Shown in pieces: positions 9,987 through 19,380 of a DNA stretch of 50,738 nt. The position numbers and the translations under genes are program-made. The notes beneath the pieces are model-generated. The model was given only the letters and a program-made list of their open reading frames with translations, was not told the origin of the DNA and did not search any database. This DNA is from Welwitschia mirabilis. Its lineage: Eukaryota > Gnetophyta > Gnetopsida > Welwitschiales. The stretch spans positions 63,571,640 through 63,622,377 of the forward strand of contig JBOZIK010000001.1 of assembly GCA_051453625.1 (NCBI GenBank), read 5' to 3'. Every line of letters starts with the position of its first letter. Position 1 is the stretch's first letter.

Positions 9987-11080
9987 AGGTAATGTGAAAG
10001 TGGAAGTATAAGTGGATGTAGAAATGGATGTAAAAGTAAAAGGAGGGATGAAATTTAAAGTTACACATGAAGGCATAAGTGGAAATGATGTAGAATTATG
10101 GATAGAAAGAATGAGTCTATCCTCTATGAAATTTAAATGAATCTTTAGGGATTCTTTATTGTATTCAGTTATTTCGCTAGGATCTAGATCATTATTTTGT
10201 TGGGTTGTTGTTTTACTTTCCTCATCATTGTTTGTGGATATATATTCCTTATTTTGTGTAATATTACCTTCTCATCAAAAAAATTATTAAGAGAAATAAG
10301 AGTGTCATCTTCATCATTGATTGAAAATTTATCAGATTTTTCATGAATGGATTTTTCATCCTAAGTATCTAGCAGCAAATGGATGGTAGGGACGTAATAT
10401 AATACCTCAATATCATTATCTAATAAATATTCATCATCATTATGATTGTTGAAAAATTTACTTGAGTTATTATGATCTCTCCTTTGCTCATCTCCTAATG
10501 AATATGATGCTAAAGTATGATATGAAATTTTATCTTTAAGTTGAAAGCAAGAATCATCATCATTTATGTCTAAGTTCCTCTCATTTTCCTCATGATAGGA
10601 TGAAGTAGAATAGTTTTAAAGATGTTATGATGCAAAAGAACCTTAATTTTGTAATAATGTTTGTTGCAAGGTTTCAACTAATTTTTCTAGATTCTTATTG
10701 GTGTTTTCTCGGTTTTTTGTTATTTTGTCAATCTTTTCTTTTAATGGATCATTTTCTTCCTTGTAGTAGGTCATGGGAGATGGTTCTTCATCATAGTAAT
10801 GCATGAGAAATGATTGGTATTAATAAAAGGAATTATAGGAAGTTTGTCTAAATGAGGTGGAATCCTTAAACTATGGAAAATATTCATCATCATTTCTATA
10901 TAATGTTTGAAATGAAGAGGGGAAAGAATAAGAATATTGGAAAGAGAAAGGGACCCAATTCATATTCTCAACATTATTTTATGATGGTCTCCCTCTTTTA
11001 GCAAAAATTTCTTGAACTATTTTCTTACTATTGTCCTCAGCATTTTATCAATTTCTTCTCCTTTTAGAAAGAAGTTCCAT
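9987..11080 (-). pseudogene. broken acidic reading frame of unknown function (gag position)
   Basis: A minus-strand frame can be followed from an ATG at 11,078-11,080 for about 360 codons to the 10 N gap. It is interrupted by about nine stops and one frameshift near 10,250. It begins 'MELLSKRRRN', then 'NAEDNSKKIVQEIFAKRGRP', then an aromatic stretch 'NMNWVPFSFQYSYSF'. Next comes a Lys/Glu stretch likely to form a coiled coil ('PLKEKIDKITKNRENTNKNL', about residues 120-150), and then long Asp/Glu/Asn/Ser-rich segments with repeated DDE-type clusters. It has no zinc knuckle (CX2CX4HX4C), protease or RT motif. It lies where gag should be, about 960 nt after the primer site, so it may be a diverged gag or an acquired host-derived sequence. 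The first part is matched by 26,930-27,310. The function is unknown. Confidence 0.55.
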
Positions 11081-12043
11081 AATGAACTTCTATTACTACT
11101 CATTGAAGTAAGTGAAAAGAATGGAAAAAAAGAATTTAATTTAATATAATAAGGAAGATAAGCACATGATAAAGATCAAGTTCTATTTTCTTTGATCTCT
11201 TATTGTTTTATTAAAATTATGATCCTTAGCCCTCTAAAGATGTAAAATCACAATTGCTCTAATTATCATGAAAATAACTAATATAACAACTGAAAGGGAA
11301 AGAAAAATCTAATTCTAAAATAATAAAAATAGAAAAAAATATTCTCTCTTTCTCTCTCTCTCTGTCTCTCGGGGGGGGGGGGGGGGGGGGNNNNNNNNNN
11401 CCCCCCCCCCCCCCCCCCCCCCCTTTTTTTTTTATAATTCTAAGACATTACATACCTTGGATGTGTTTACCTGGATTTTACTAAAAACTCAAATAATCCT
11501 ACTCTGATATTTTCTTTAATCAAGTTCCTCTTCTATTGATATTTCATATTTTTACTAGAATTCACTGTATCTCTACATGCTCAAATAGCAAACAAAAACC
11601 AAAATCAAATACAATAGAATATCGTCCACCTAGTCATGGGAATGATAGGGGGAATGATGATTAGAGAAAAAATGAACTTTGGAAAAAAATTACTAAAACT
11701 TAGAAAACAAAAATAGACTATCAAAAAAATAGATAGTTGTCCGAGCTGTCATGAGGATGACAAAGGAGATGACAGTACTTTTATTACTAAACTAAAAATT
11801 AGAGAAAAATTACAAATAATAAAAACTAATTTCAAAATTTCAAAACTATCATATCCAATGCTATTAGAACAACAAAGAGAATGAGAGGACCACTAAAAAA
11901 CTTATGGAAAATAAAATTTTGTAGAAATAAACCTACTTTAAGTTAAGTTGAAAATATAGCACTAGTTTAAATAAATAACCTAAATAGAAGATTCAAAGTA
12001 CTTATTTGATTAGTAATAATTCTTCAGCTCCTTTCGGCCTTCT
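11081..12043 (-). other. element 1 leader between primer site and reading frame
   Basis: This 960 nt leader carries two clear copies of the GTCAT/ATGAC dyad motif (11,632-11,660 and 11,747-11,774) and a weaker third near 11,860. It also holds the G/C homopolymer artefact. No coding sequence was found. Packaging signals often lie in such leaders, but none can be shown here. Confidence 0.5.
11371..11433. other. G20 - 10 N - C23 - T10 run, likely assembly artefact
   Basis: A TC-rich tract runs into 20 G, then 10 N, then 23 C and about 10 T. Two long complementary homopolymers that meet at a gap are typical of failed sequencing or gap closing. A true inverted homopolymer cannot be excluded. Confidence 0.8.
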
Positions 12044-12058
12044 CCAGCAATGATGCCA
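12044..12058 (-). other. primer-binding site, tRNA-Asp type, CpG-decayed
   Basis: The plus strand reads CCAGCAATGATGCCA, three bases left of the LTR edge. The 3' end of plant tRNA-Asp, used by Athila-type elements, reads CCGGCAACGGCGCCA. The differences are transitions at or beside CpG sites, as expected from deamination of methylated cytosines. It fixes the element on the minus strand. Confidence 0.8.
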
Positions 12059-12061
12059 AAA

Positions 12062-13301
12062 TGTTGTGATGTGAATTTATACAATCCTAAAGTCATTTAG
12101 ATAAACATGTAAATCAAATAACTTGTAGAAAAACACATGCTAGTATAGATGAGAGTTCACCAAAATGTCATAATCCCAATGAAGGCACTAGGCTCAAAGT
12201 TAAAGAATTGATTTCCAATGGTTTCTTTTAGCCTTCTATGTTTTAATAACTAAAAGTAAATATAGTAAATGCAATGCAATGCAATTGAATGAAAATGAAA
12301 TGCAAATGAAAATGGAATGAATTCTATTGATTCCTAATTTTTATGTCACAAGAACTAGCTTCTTCAAATTTAGATTAATTAATAAAAGTACTCAACTTAT
12401 TTGGAACCAACATAAACTATGAGATACACCAAATAGAGTATGAAATGTAATGAGAAATAGAAATGGAATAATAATGCAAATATAAACTAATCAAAGTTAA
12501 TCTTAATAAAGATTTTCCTTATGATCTAAATAAATCACAGAACTATCACTTAACTATAACCAACTTAAACCATGAGGAATACACACTAAATTGGAATGAA
12601 AAGTGAAATTGTATAAATTCAAAGATCCTTACATCCACTTACAATATAATAATAGAACCTTAATGGAAGAGACTTAGCCTAACACCAAGGAATCTTCTTT
12701 TTGTAGCTAGGGGATGGACTCTTATAATTCAATCCTCCATCACAAGCATATAAGATATAAAAGATGAATTGGAAGTAAGGACAAGAGGGAATATTTATAG
12801 TTTTACATTGAAAGTTCCAAAAACATAACTAGAAGTTGGAGAGAAAACCCTAGTAGCCCAACTAGGATACATGACCTCATTATAAGATAATTTAGTCCTG
12901 CTTATATAAAATAGTTATCATTCTAACTATCATGAGGATGCCAATGGGGACAGTGCCCGTTAACAATAGATAAGTAATCAGATTTCGACTCCACAATCGA
13001 CCCCATAGTTAGCTTGCAAATGTATCATCATCTCTCATGTCGTGGGGATGACAACGAAGACAACACCCTTCCAAAGCTCCTTAGGTAAATCAAATCAGCC
13101 TTATTTTATCATTAATCTTCCTCCAACATAGTAAGTACCAGAACATACCTGAAATGCCTCTAATTATGCTTAGAATTATGTGTTTTCATGATCATCCTGT
13201 CGATTCTTCATAATCATTAGAATTGCATCCAAACCTGTATAAATGTCCTATAAAAGAACTTCAAATAAACCATCAGATTCCTATAAATTGGCATTACAAC
13301 A
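12062..13301 (-). repeat. element 1 5' LTR
   Basis: A 1,240 bp LTR, TG..CA bounded, with a 10 bp imperfect terminal inverted repeat (TGTTGTGATG / CATTACAACA). It aligns along its length with 4,463-5,705 and, in reverse complement, with 43,253-44,496. It contains the conserved TATA box (12,791-12,800) and dyad motifs at 12,928-12,952 and 13,038-13,063. Confidence 0.9.
12791..12800 (-). promoter_or_regulatory. LTR TATA box, element 1 5' LTR
   Basis: The minus strand reads CTATAAATAT with the same upstream 'CAATGTAAAA' as the other two LTRs. As this is the 5' LTR, it would have driven the genomic transcript leftward. Confidence 0.65.
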
Positions 13302-13306
13302 ATGAG
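13302..13306. repeat. target-site duplication ATGAG, right copy
   Basis: Exact match to 4,458-4,462, immediately outside the 5' LTR. Confidence 0.85.
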
Positions 13307-14657
13307 AATAGTCTAACATGTCATTTAAATTCATACTTCTTACAATATTGGTTTGCTTAACTAGATTCACACTAGTGGTTTCTCAAAAGATCTCTACTAT
13401 TAATCTCTTAATACCTTTCTAATAGCCATTAGTTTCTATTAAGAATTATTACTTTATAACATTTCAACAAGGGGTTAGTCATGGATTCTCTTAGAAGCAT
13501 AATGTCTATCAAGTTCTTTAAAATTATTCAAGCTACTACAATACTTGAAATGGATGTTGTAAATAACTTTCTTCAGACATTTCCTCTAAGTTACTATTGC
13601 ATCATCTTCTTTCTTTATTCTTATCTATGTAACTATATTAAAAAACGATTCTGTGTTGTTTTTGTTTTTTTAAGAAGAACAATGGTGCATATGTTTCTTA
13701 CACAACCAAGAAGCACATTTGATTCTATAAATGGATTGCAACTTGAATAGAGTAAGGTAATATTCCTTCATATAATGCCTAAAACCTAATGTCTAATGAT
13801 ATGGATATGCATAACGACTTTATTTTTATCTCTTACCTCATAGTATAATAGTTAAGAAAGAGGAGAGTCTTTCTTTATCTAACACTTGAAACTTAAGAGA
13901 TAGTCTTAAGTTTGAGAAACAAGAGGTTATAGAAGAAAGATATGTCAATTCCAACTTATTAAATGGATTGGTTTATTGGTATATTTTAATTTTTATTCCA
14001 TTTATCTCATGCCTAATCATTTTCCATACTTAAAAAATATTATTTATGATCCTATTATGTGCATGTTTCTTGATCCTTTGTAGAAAAGTTGTTGTTGGTA
14101 ATGATCATGCTTTTTGACTTCGATGTCCTTTTTGTCTTTTTGCAAATGAGAAGGCATCATACAAATTTTATGAAAAAAGTTATTAAGTTATGATGATTCT
14201 TCTAATACTTGCTTGGTTGTTAAGCTAAAATATCCTTTTCTTACTAACATAAGATAAAGACTTATAACCTATTAGTAAGATTATGAGATTGTATCAAGTG
14301 GTTTGTCTAAATAAATATAAGTAAAGATATGAACATTTTTTCAAAAAAGATTTAAAAAATATTATTTTCAAAATCTTAACCTATTATCAACATAAATACA
14401 AAAAGACATTCAAAAGATCTTTAGGACAAATATGATAAAGTCTTTCATATTATTTGTTTATGTCTTTCATGCTAATGCTTGTAATGAATCAACCATTTAA
14501 AAATTGTTATAAGTATTATTATTTATATTTATTTTTTATTTATTACATTTATAATTACTAAATAATATTACACATCACTCACTAGATCTGATTTAATTAC
14601 AGTCTAAGATCTAACATTAAAATGTATAATGATTTCCTAGTGAAATCATAGCCTAGA
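13307..14657. other. unassigned sequence with one short plus-strand frame
   Basis: This is the right flank of the element 1 insertion and was joined to 4,457 before the insertion. A plus-strand frame of 89 codons (13,481-13,750) begins 'MDSLRSIMSIKFFKIIQATT' and is hydrophobic in the middle. It has no family resemblance I can name. In position this should be the interior of the Del/Tekay-like element whose 5' LTR starts at 14,671, but no gag or pol motif is visible, so that element is either decayed or non-autonomous. Confidence 0.35.
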
Positions 14658-14668
14658 CTCTGATACCA
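14658..14668 (-). other. primer-binding site, tRNA-Met type
   Basis: The minus strand reads 'TGTTACATTTGGTATCAGAG'. This is the classic junction of an LTR end (TGTTACA), two or three bases, and TGGTATCAGAG complementary to initiator tRNA-Met. The element interior therefore lies to the left and the LTR to the right. Confidence 0.75.
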
Positions 14669-14670
14669 AA

Positions 14671-16269
14671 TGTAACATTCTAAAAATTTCACAACTAAAA
14701 TCTTTCACTGTTAGAAATGCTTATGTTAAATATTTAAGCGAACAATTATTAAATGAATCTATATGCATGCAAAAATACATCCTTAAGTAAATTTTAAAGG
14801 TAAAGAAGGTAAATAACTCACATAATATTTAAATACAAGAGAAAATAAATAATTCTATATTTTAGGATATCACAAATATCATGTTAACATCATATTTTAA
14901 AAGTAAATTACAAGATATAACATATTACAAGTTACAAGGATGAACAAATCATTCCATTTCAATAATCTCTCATGCACAAGTTGGAAAAATCAAATTTTCA
15001 AACACCCTCCTTGGCAAGATAAATTAGCTTTTTATATTCACCACTTAATCATCTATTAAACACAAATAAAATGATGTTAGAATTATAACCTTTATAGTTC
15101 ATAGTATGATCCATGATAAGGTATGAAATAATAAGGGGTTCTCAAGTGAAGAAGGAATAACAAGAATAAATCACATAACACCAAGGCTTAATTTTGAATT
15201 TATCTTCTTTTACTATTACTTCATAATAGAATTCATTAATCCAATTGCACATAATCTAGGAGGAAAAGATGGTAAATTGATCACATTTTCCCTATTCATC
15301 TTAGAAGTTTAATTCCATAACCTTAAGACTCCCTTTAGAGAGCATTTATTCCTAAAATTTATTCCTAAAGTTTGAACAACTAGTTATCCTAGCCAGTTTT
15401 GACTTTGTTATTTAAAAATCATTAACTAAGGGCATTAACCAAAATAAGTCAAGTTAACAACTTGTTACAAGACTGAAACAAAGTAAAAAGAGTTGTAAGA
15501 CAACTACATAGATGACACTAACATGAGGTGTATGTAGTCTAAATAGATCATGTAAACTTCATCGATAGAACAACCTTACAAAATTACATGAATATTGAAA
15601 TTATTCAAAAATGAAAACTAATCAAAATGCAAAGATAAGCATAATGTAAGAAAGTAAAAGAAACACCAACAATATTCTAATTATGACATGAAAACCATAA
15701 GACCATACCCAAATTAAAATGAAGACTTGAAAACTCTTGAAGATTCCAAGGCTCCAAGGTTTCAAGGCTTATCCAAGCTCTAAGGATTAGTAGCAAAGGC
15801 TTCTTAAGACATGGAAAAAGAGGAAAAAAAGTTCCTATTTATAGCTAAGTATGTAAAATACTAAAGGACATAAGGATATCAAAAGATACATTATAAGGGA
15901 GGGTGATTATGGTGACAAATGTGGTAGGAATTTTATAACCCTCTTATTCAATTCTTTATTAGGCCACTAGGTGCATTAATATGTTAGCAATAAATAACAA
16001 TGCTTATCAGGAAATTATTTCAATAATAAGTAATTTTTAAAAACCACATAAAATCTATTTTCTAGATTAAATATATATAAGTGCAATAGTTATAATAATT
16101 TAACCACTAAAAATCATAACTAAATCACTAGCAATTTTTAGTAAAGACAATATTATGATTACTACAGAATGTGAGAAATTATAGCAGAAAATTTTCATAA
16201 TAAAATTATGAGACTAGAAATTAAAAATAAATACATGCAATAATTAAACTAGCTTGAGGTTTTATAACA
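14671..16269 (-). repeat. 5' LTR of a Del/Tekay-like element
   Basis: The LTR starts with TGTAACATTC beside the primer site. The most likely other end is 'GGTTTTATAACA' at 16,269, giving about 1.6 kb, but that edge is inferred from the TG..CA rule only. A minus-strand TATA (CTATAAATAG, 15,835-15,844) fits an LTR promoter. Long LTRs with this primer site are typical of Ty3/gypsy Del/Tekay elements. Partial resemblance to 2,000-2,900 suggests a 3' partner. Confidence 0.55.
15835..15844 (-). promoter_or_regulatory. TATA box in the Del/Tekay-like LTR
   Basis: The minus strand reads CTATAAATAGG. It lies inside the LTR, about 430 bp from its proposed 5' edge. Confidence 0.5.
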
Positions 16270-16689
16270 TCAAGAATTATTTAGAATCTTGGATCCTAAA
16301 AGTTTGTACGTGATACTAGTTAAATTTGTTAATGCAATCCTTATCACAAATATTCACCTACAACTTTTACCTTAATTTGAAACCTTGAAAAATGTTTTTT
16401 ATTCAAAAATATTAAGTTGACAACCTCATCCTTAAACTTCTTACTTCCATTGTAATTTATGTAAATACAACTTTCATCCTATTAAGGAATTCCTTGTTTT
16501 GCCACATTGTAGAGAAGTTATTGAAGAGGAAGCATGTACATTTAACTAAAGGGAAATAATCAAAAATATCATCTAAGTATTAATGGATCTATAACAACCT
16601 TTAAGCCTTTCTTTAATAATATATTCATAAATAAAAATTTTTATTCAACTTTACCAACTTTAATAGGAGTGATTTCTCTATATTTTTCA
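16270..16689. other. unassigned, possibly gag of element 3
   Basis: A transition zone between the proposed LTR edge and the first recognisable gag/pol codons. No motif is seen. It may be the decayed upstream gag of element 3, cut by the LTR insertion. Confidence 0.3.
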
Positions 16690-17330
16690 TTGATGAGTTG
16701 AAGATGATGCATGAAAATGCCAATAAGCATGTAAAAAATTAGAGCAAGAACATTAATAATCTTATCAATTCCCTTTAAAAAACCTAAGAAATTAAAGATC
16801 TCAATGATAAATGTTTACCCAATCTCTCTTAAATACTAATGATGTGAAGACAGATTGAAAGGTAGTCAATAGAAGTAAACAAGGTACAAACCCCCAAGAA
16901 GACGTCTCTACTTCTTACAATCAAGATAAGAATGTAACGCATGAATGTTAAAATCAGGAATAAACCTCATTTCCCTTCAACTCCAATCATAAACCCTACA
17001 ACAACACCCATAACCCAAAGAAGAAGGCTACTATTCCATGGGTGAATAGATTGAAAACCAATCCAACATATGATGAGTACGTTAGGACTAGTATGAATGA
17101 TGCTAGCATTAAATTATTTTTTTAGAAGACCCATAAAAAATACAAAAAAATATTAAAGGATTTAATAAGAAGAAAATAAAAGAGGATAATATCAAGTAGA
17201 ATATTCATTTTTCAATCTCTTTCTACTTGATTATGCAAAAATGTCCTAACTTTAAAGACCTTATAGATCCACTGTATGTGTTTCTTTTAAAAGAAAATAA
17301 AAAGATGAAAAAGTCTAGGTAGATATAGGA
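16690..17330 (+). pseudogene. gag C-terminal / gag-pol linker remnant
   Basis: Translated with stops, this region gives 'NRSKQGTNPQEDVSTSYNQD', 'SFPFNSNHKPYNNTHNPKKK' and 'IPWVNRLKTNPTYDEYVRTS'. It then gives 'CPNFKDLIDPLYVFLLKENK', which resembles the 'MPxYAKFLKDLL...NKKK' motif that precedes the protease in Athila elements. The Asn/Pro/Lys-rich stretch is typical of a gag tail. No zinc knuckle was seen. The position directly upstream of the protease supports the call, but identity is weak. Confidence 0.5.
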
Positions 17331-17339
17331 ATAAGTATG

Positions 17340-17580
17340 AATATCATGCATTTACATATTTGTAAGAAATTTGGATTAGAAGGAGAAATAAGATCCACTA
17401 ATATTGTATTAAAATTCATAGACTCTATAATCAAGAGGCCTCTAGGAGTAAATAAAGCCTTGGTTATATAAGTTAAAGAACATCTTTATCCTATAAATGT
17501 AATAATTATTAATGTAGAACACAATGGAGAATATCCACTACTTTTAGAAAGGTCCTTTTTATGATAGTCATTAGAGTGCC
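17340..17580 (+). pseudogene. aspartic protease remnant
   Basis: The frame reads 'MNIMHLHICKKFGLEGEIRS', then 'RPLGVNKALVI', 'HLYPINVIIINVEHNGEYPL' and 'LLERSFL'. This follows the retrotransposon protease layout: the segment after the DTGA active site (INxMPLxIxxKLGL), the 'YPxGVxEDVLVKV' strand, 'FPxDFIVLDMEED' and the conserved 'ILGRPFL' ending, here LLERSFL. The catalytic Asp-Thr/Ser-Gly itself is not visible, having been lost or displaced just upstream. In an active element this enzyme cuts the Gag-Pol polyprotein. This copy is dead. Confidence 0.7.
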
Positions 17581-18059
17581 TAAAGATACTAAAAAAGACA
17601 TGGAGTGAACTAGACATTAAAGAAGAAGTTATATCTTTCATGTTAGTCTAACATCATCCTTTGGAAGAGAGGCTTCTTTCTTTAATAGATTCTAATTTGT
17701 ATGATTATGATGATAAATGTTCCACTATCTTAAGAATCTTAAACTCCACTAGTCCATACAACCTTAACTAAGACCTCTTATATAACTTCTTGAATGAATA
17801 AATCCATGAGGACTTTGAACCCATATTTGATTATAATATTCAATAAGTTAGATCTATTAAAAATATTTTATGTCTAGATGGATGTTCTACCACGATGAAG
17901 AATGATCATGACTTGTAACTTGATGAGTCATTTAATGGCTTAAAATATATCTTCTTGAATGATAAACCCAAAAAACCATTGATCATTAATGCTTTTTTTA
18001 TCCTTCTAAAGAAAAATCATTACTTCAAATTCTCACTTCAAAAATAATTTTTTTTTTAT
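17581..18059 (+). pseudogene. protease-RT linker remnant
   Basis: Degenerate pol sequence between the protease and RT, with several stops ('EEVISFMLV', 'HHPLEERLLSLIDSNLYDYD'). The length of about 480 nt is normal for the Athila linker. Confidence 0.45.
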
Positions 18060-18780
18060 AGATCCATAAAGGTCTTAGTTCTATACATCATCACATTATT
18101 AAACATAAGATCTACATAAAGGATAATGGTACATCATTTAGGCAACCTCAAATAATACTTAACCCCATTATTAAGTATGTAATTAAGGAAGAAATCATTA
18201 AACTTATGAATAAAGGTATCATTTATGTTATTTATGATATTGAATGGTTTATCCCTCTTATTATAATACCTAAAAAAGATGAAAATTGATAAGAATACAT
18301 TGATTTTAAAAAGCTTAATAATGTAATCAAGAAAGAGAATTATCCCTTAATCTTTATATATTCAGTAATTAATAGGATCTAAGGTCATGAATACTATTGT
18401 TTTGTTAATTAATACAGTGGTTACAGCAAAGTGTACATAGCCAATGAAAATCAAACCAAGACTACCTTTACCTCTTCTTTTGATATTTTTTCTTTTGGAA
18501 GAATGTCCTTTGGTGTACATAATTCTATTAGAACCTTTTAAAGAGTTATGATAAGAATAATTTTAGATATAATATAGGAGATTCTTATGAATTATTTTTA
18601 TATCTTTAGTGATTCATTTAAGCAAAATTTAGAAAGATTAGAAAAAACCATTAATAATTACATAAAGAGTGGTTTACATCTTAGTTGGAAGAAGATTTAT
18701 TTCCTTGTGATAGATGGGAGTATAGTTAGACACTATATTTTTATTAATGGAATTAGAATGGGTCTTTCAAAATAGACATC
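18060..18780 (+). pseudogene. reverse transcriptase remnant
   Basis: The motifs run in order with few indels. They are 'HKIYIKDNGTSFRQPQIILN' (start of RT), 'GIIYVIYDIEWFIPLIIIPK' (block 1), 'EYIDFKKLNNVIKKENYPLI' (block 2), 'GHEYYCFVN', 'YSGYSKVYIA' and 'TKTTFTSSFDIFSFGRMSFG' (blocks 3-4). Next comes 'ILMNYFYIFSDSF', where active copies have an F/YMDD catalytic box, then 'WKKIYFLVIDGSIVRHYIFI'. Both aspartates of the catalytic box are replaced (Asn-Tyr), so it could not polymerise. At least three in-frame stops are present. The final 62 codons (18,587-18,775) are open. The overall match to Athila-type RT is good. Confidence 0.85.
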
Positions 18781-19380
18781 ATTAAGAACCTTTCTCCTTC
18801 AATCAATGTTAAACAAGTAAGAATTTTTCTTAATATGCTAGTTTCTATAAGAGATTTCGTAAAGACTATGATAAGGTTTATAAATCCCTTTACTCTATTA
18901 TTAAAAAAGATGTTAAAATTTGACTAAAATGAAACTTTTCATATTTCCTTTAAAAACCTTAAAGACAATACTATTTTAAAATTTATATTAGGAGGACCTG
19001 ATTAGAATAACAAATTAAACTAATATGTAATGTTAGCACTTGTTGTAGTCTTGAGTTAAAAACCTGAAAAGGGGTATAAATTCATTGCATACAATACTAA
19101 AACCCTTTTAGAAGCTTAATTAAACTATACAATCACTTAAAAGTAATGCTAGCCATTATTTTTTGGATTGATAAATATAGATATTACATTATTGGATTTC
19201 ATACAAATGTATACACTGGTCATGTCACTATTTATTACCTTATGATTAAAAAAGATTCAACTGCTAGACTTATACGATGAGCACTTTTAGTGTAAGAATT
19301 TAACTTAACCATCATTAACAAAGAAAAAAATAGTTATGTTGTTGATCATATTTTGTGAATCATTAAAGAAAGAAAACATT
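18781..19380 (+). pseudogene. RT connection and RNase H remnant
   Basis: 'QVRIFLNMLVSIRDFVKTMI' and 'FINPFTLLLKKMLKFD' match the RT-RNase H connection (VRSFLGHAGFYRRF...PL..LL.KD). 'YKFIAYNTKTLLEA' and 'NYTIT' match the RNase H 'PIYYASKTL..AQ.NYTTTEKE' region. 'FHTNVYTGHVTIYYLMIKKD' matches the 'VYTDHAALKYL..KKD' region, with the catalytic Asp of VYTDH changed to Gly. 'EFNLTIINKEKNSYVVDHI' closes the domain. Frame changes and stops make it non-functional. Confidence 0.75.

Larger units (their letters stand above)
4463..13301 (-). mobile_element. element 1: complete non-autonomous LTR retrotransposon (Ty3/gypsy, Athila/Tat-like)
   Basis: An 8.8 kb element on the minus strand. Right (5') LTR is 12,062-13,301 and left (3') LTR is 4,463-5,705. 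They share near-palindromic termini (plus-strand view TGTTGTGATG and CATTACAACA on the right copy) and an exact ATGAG target duplication. A decayed tRNA-Asp primer site abuts the 5' LTR, and a purine tract abuts the 3' LTR. The interior has no protease, RT or RNase H. It holds a broken acidic reading frame (9,987-11,080), a continuation toward 9,400, an integrase C-terminal remnant (9,200-9,400) and a conserved post-pol block (8,050-8,260). Four assembly gaps (5,879-5,978; 8,288-8,785; 9,977-9,986; 11,391-11,400) leave room for unseen sequence. The LTRs have visibly diverged, so the insertion is old. Mobilisation would have needed enzymes from relatives. Confidence 0.88.
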
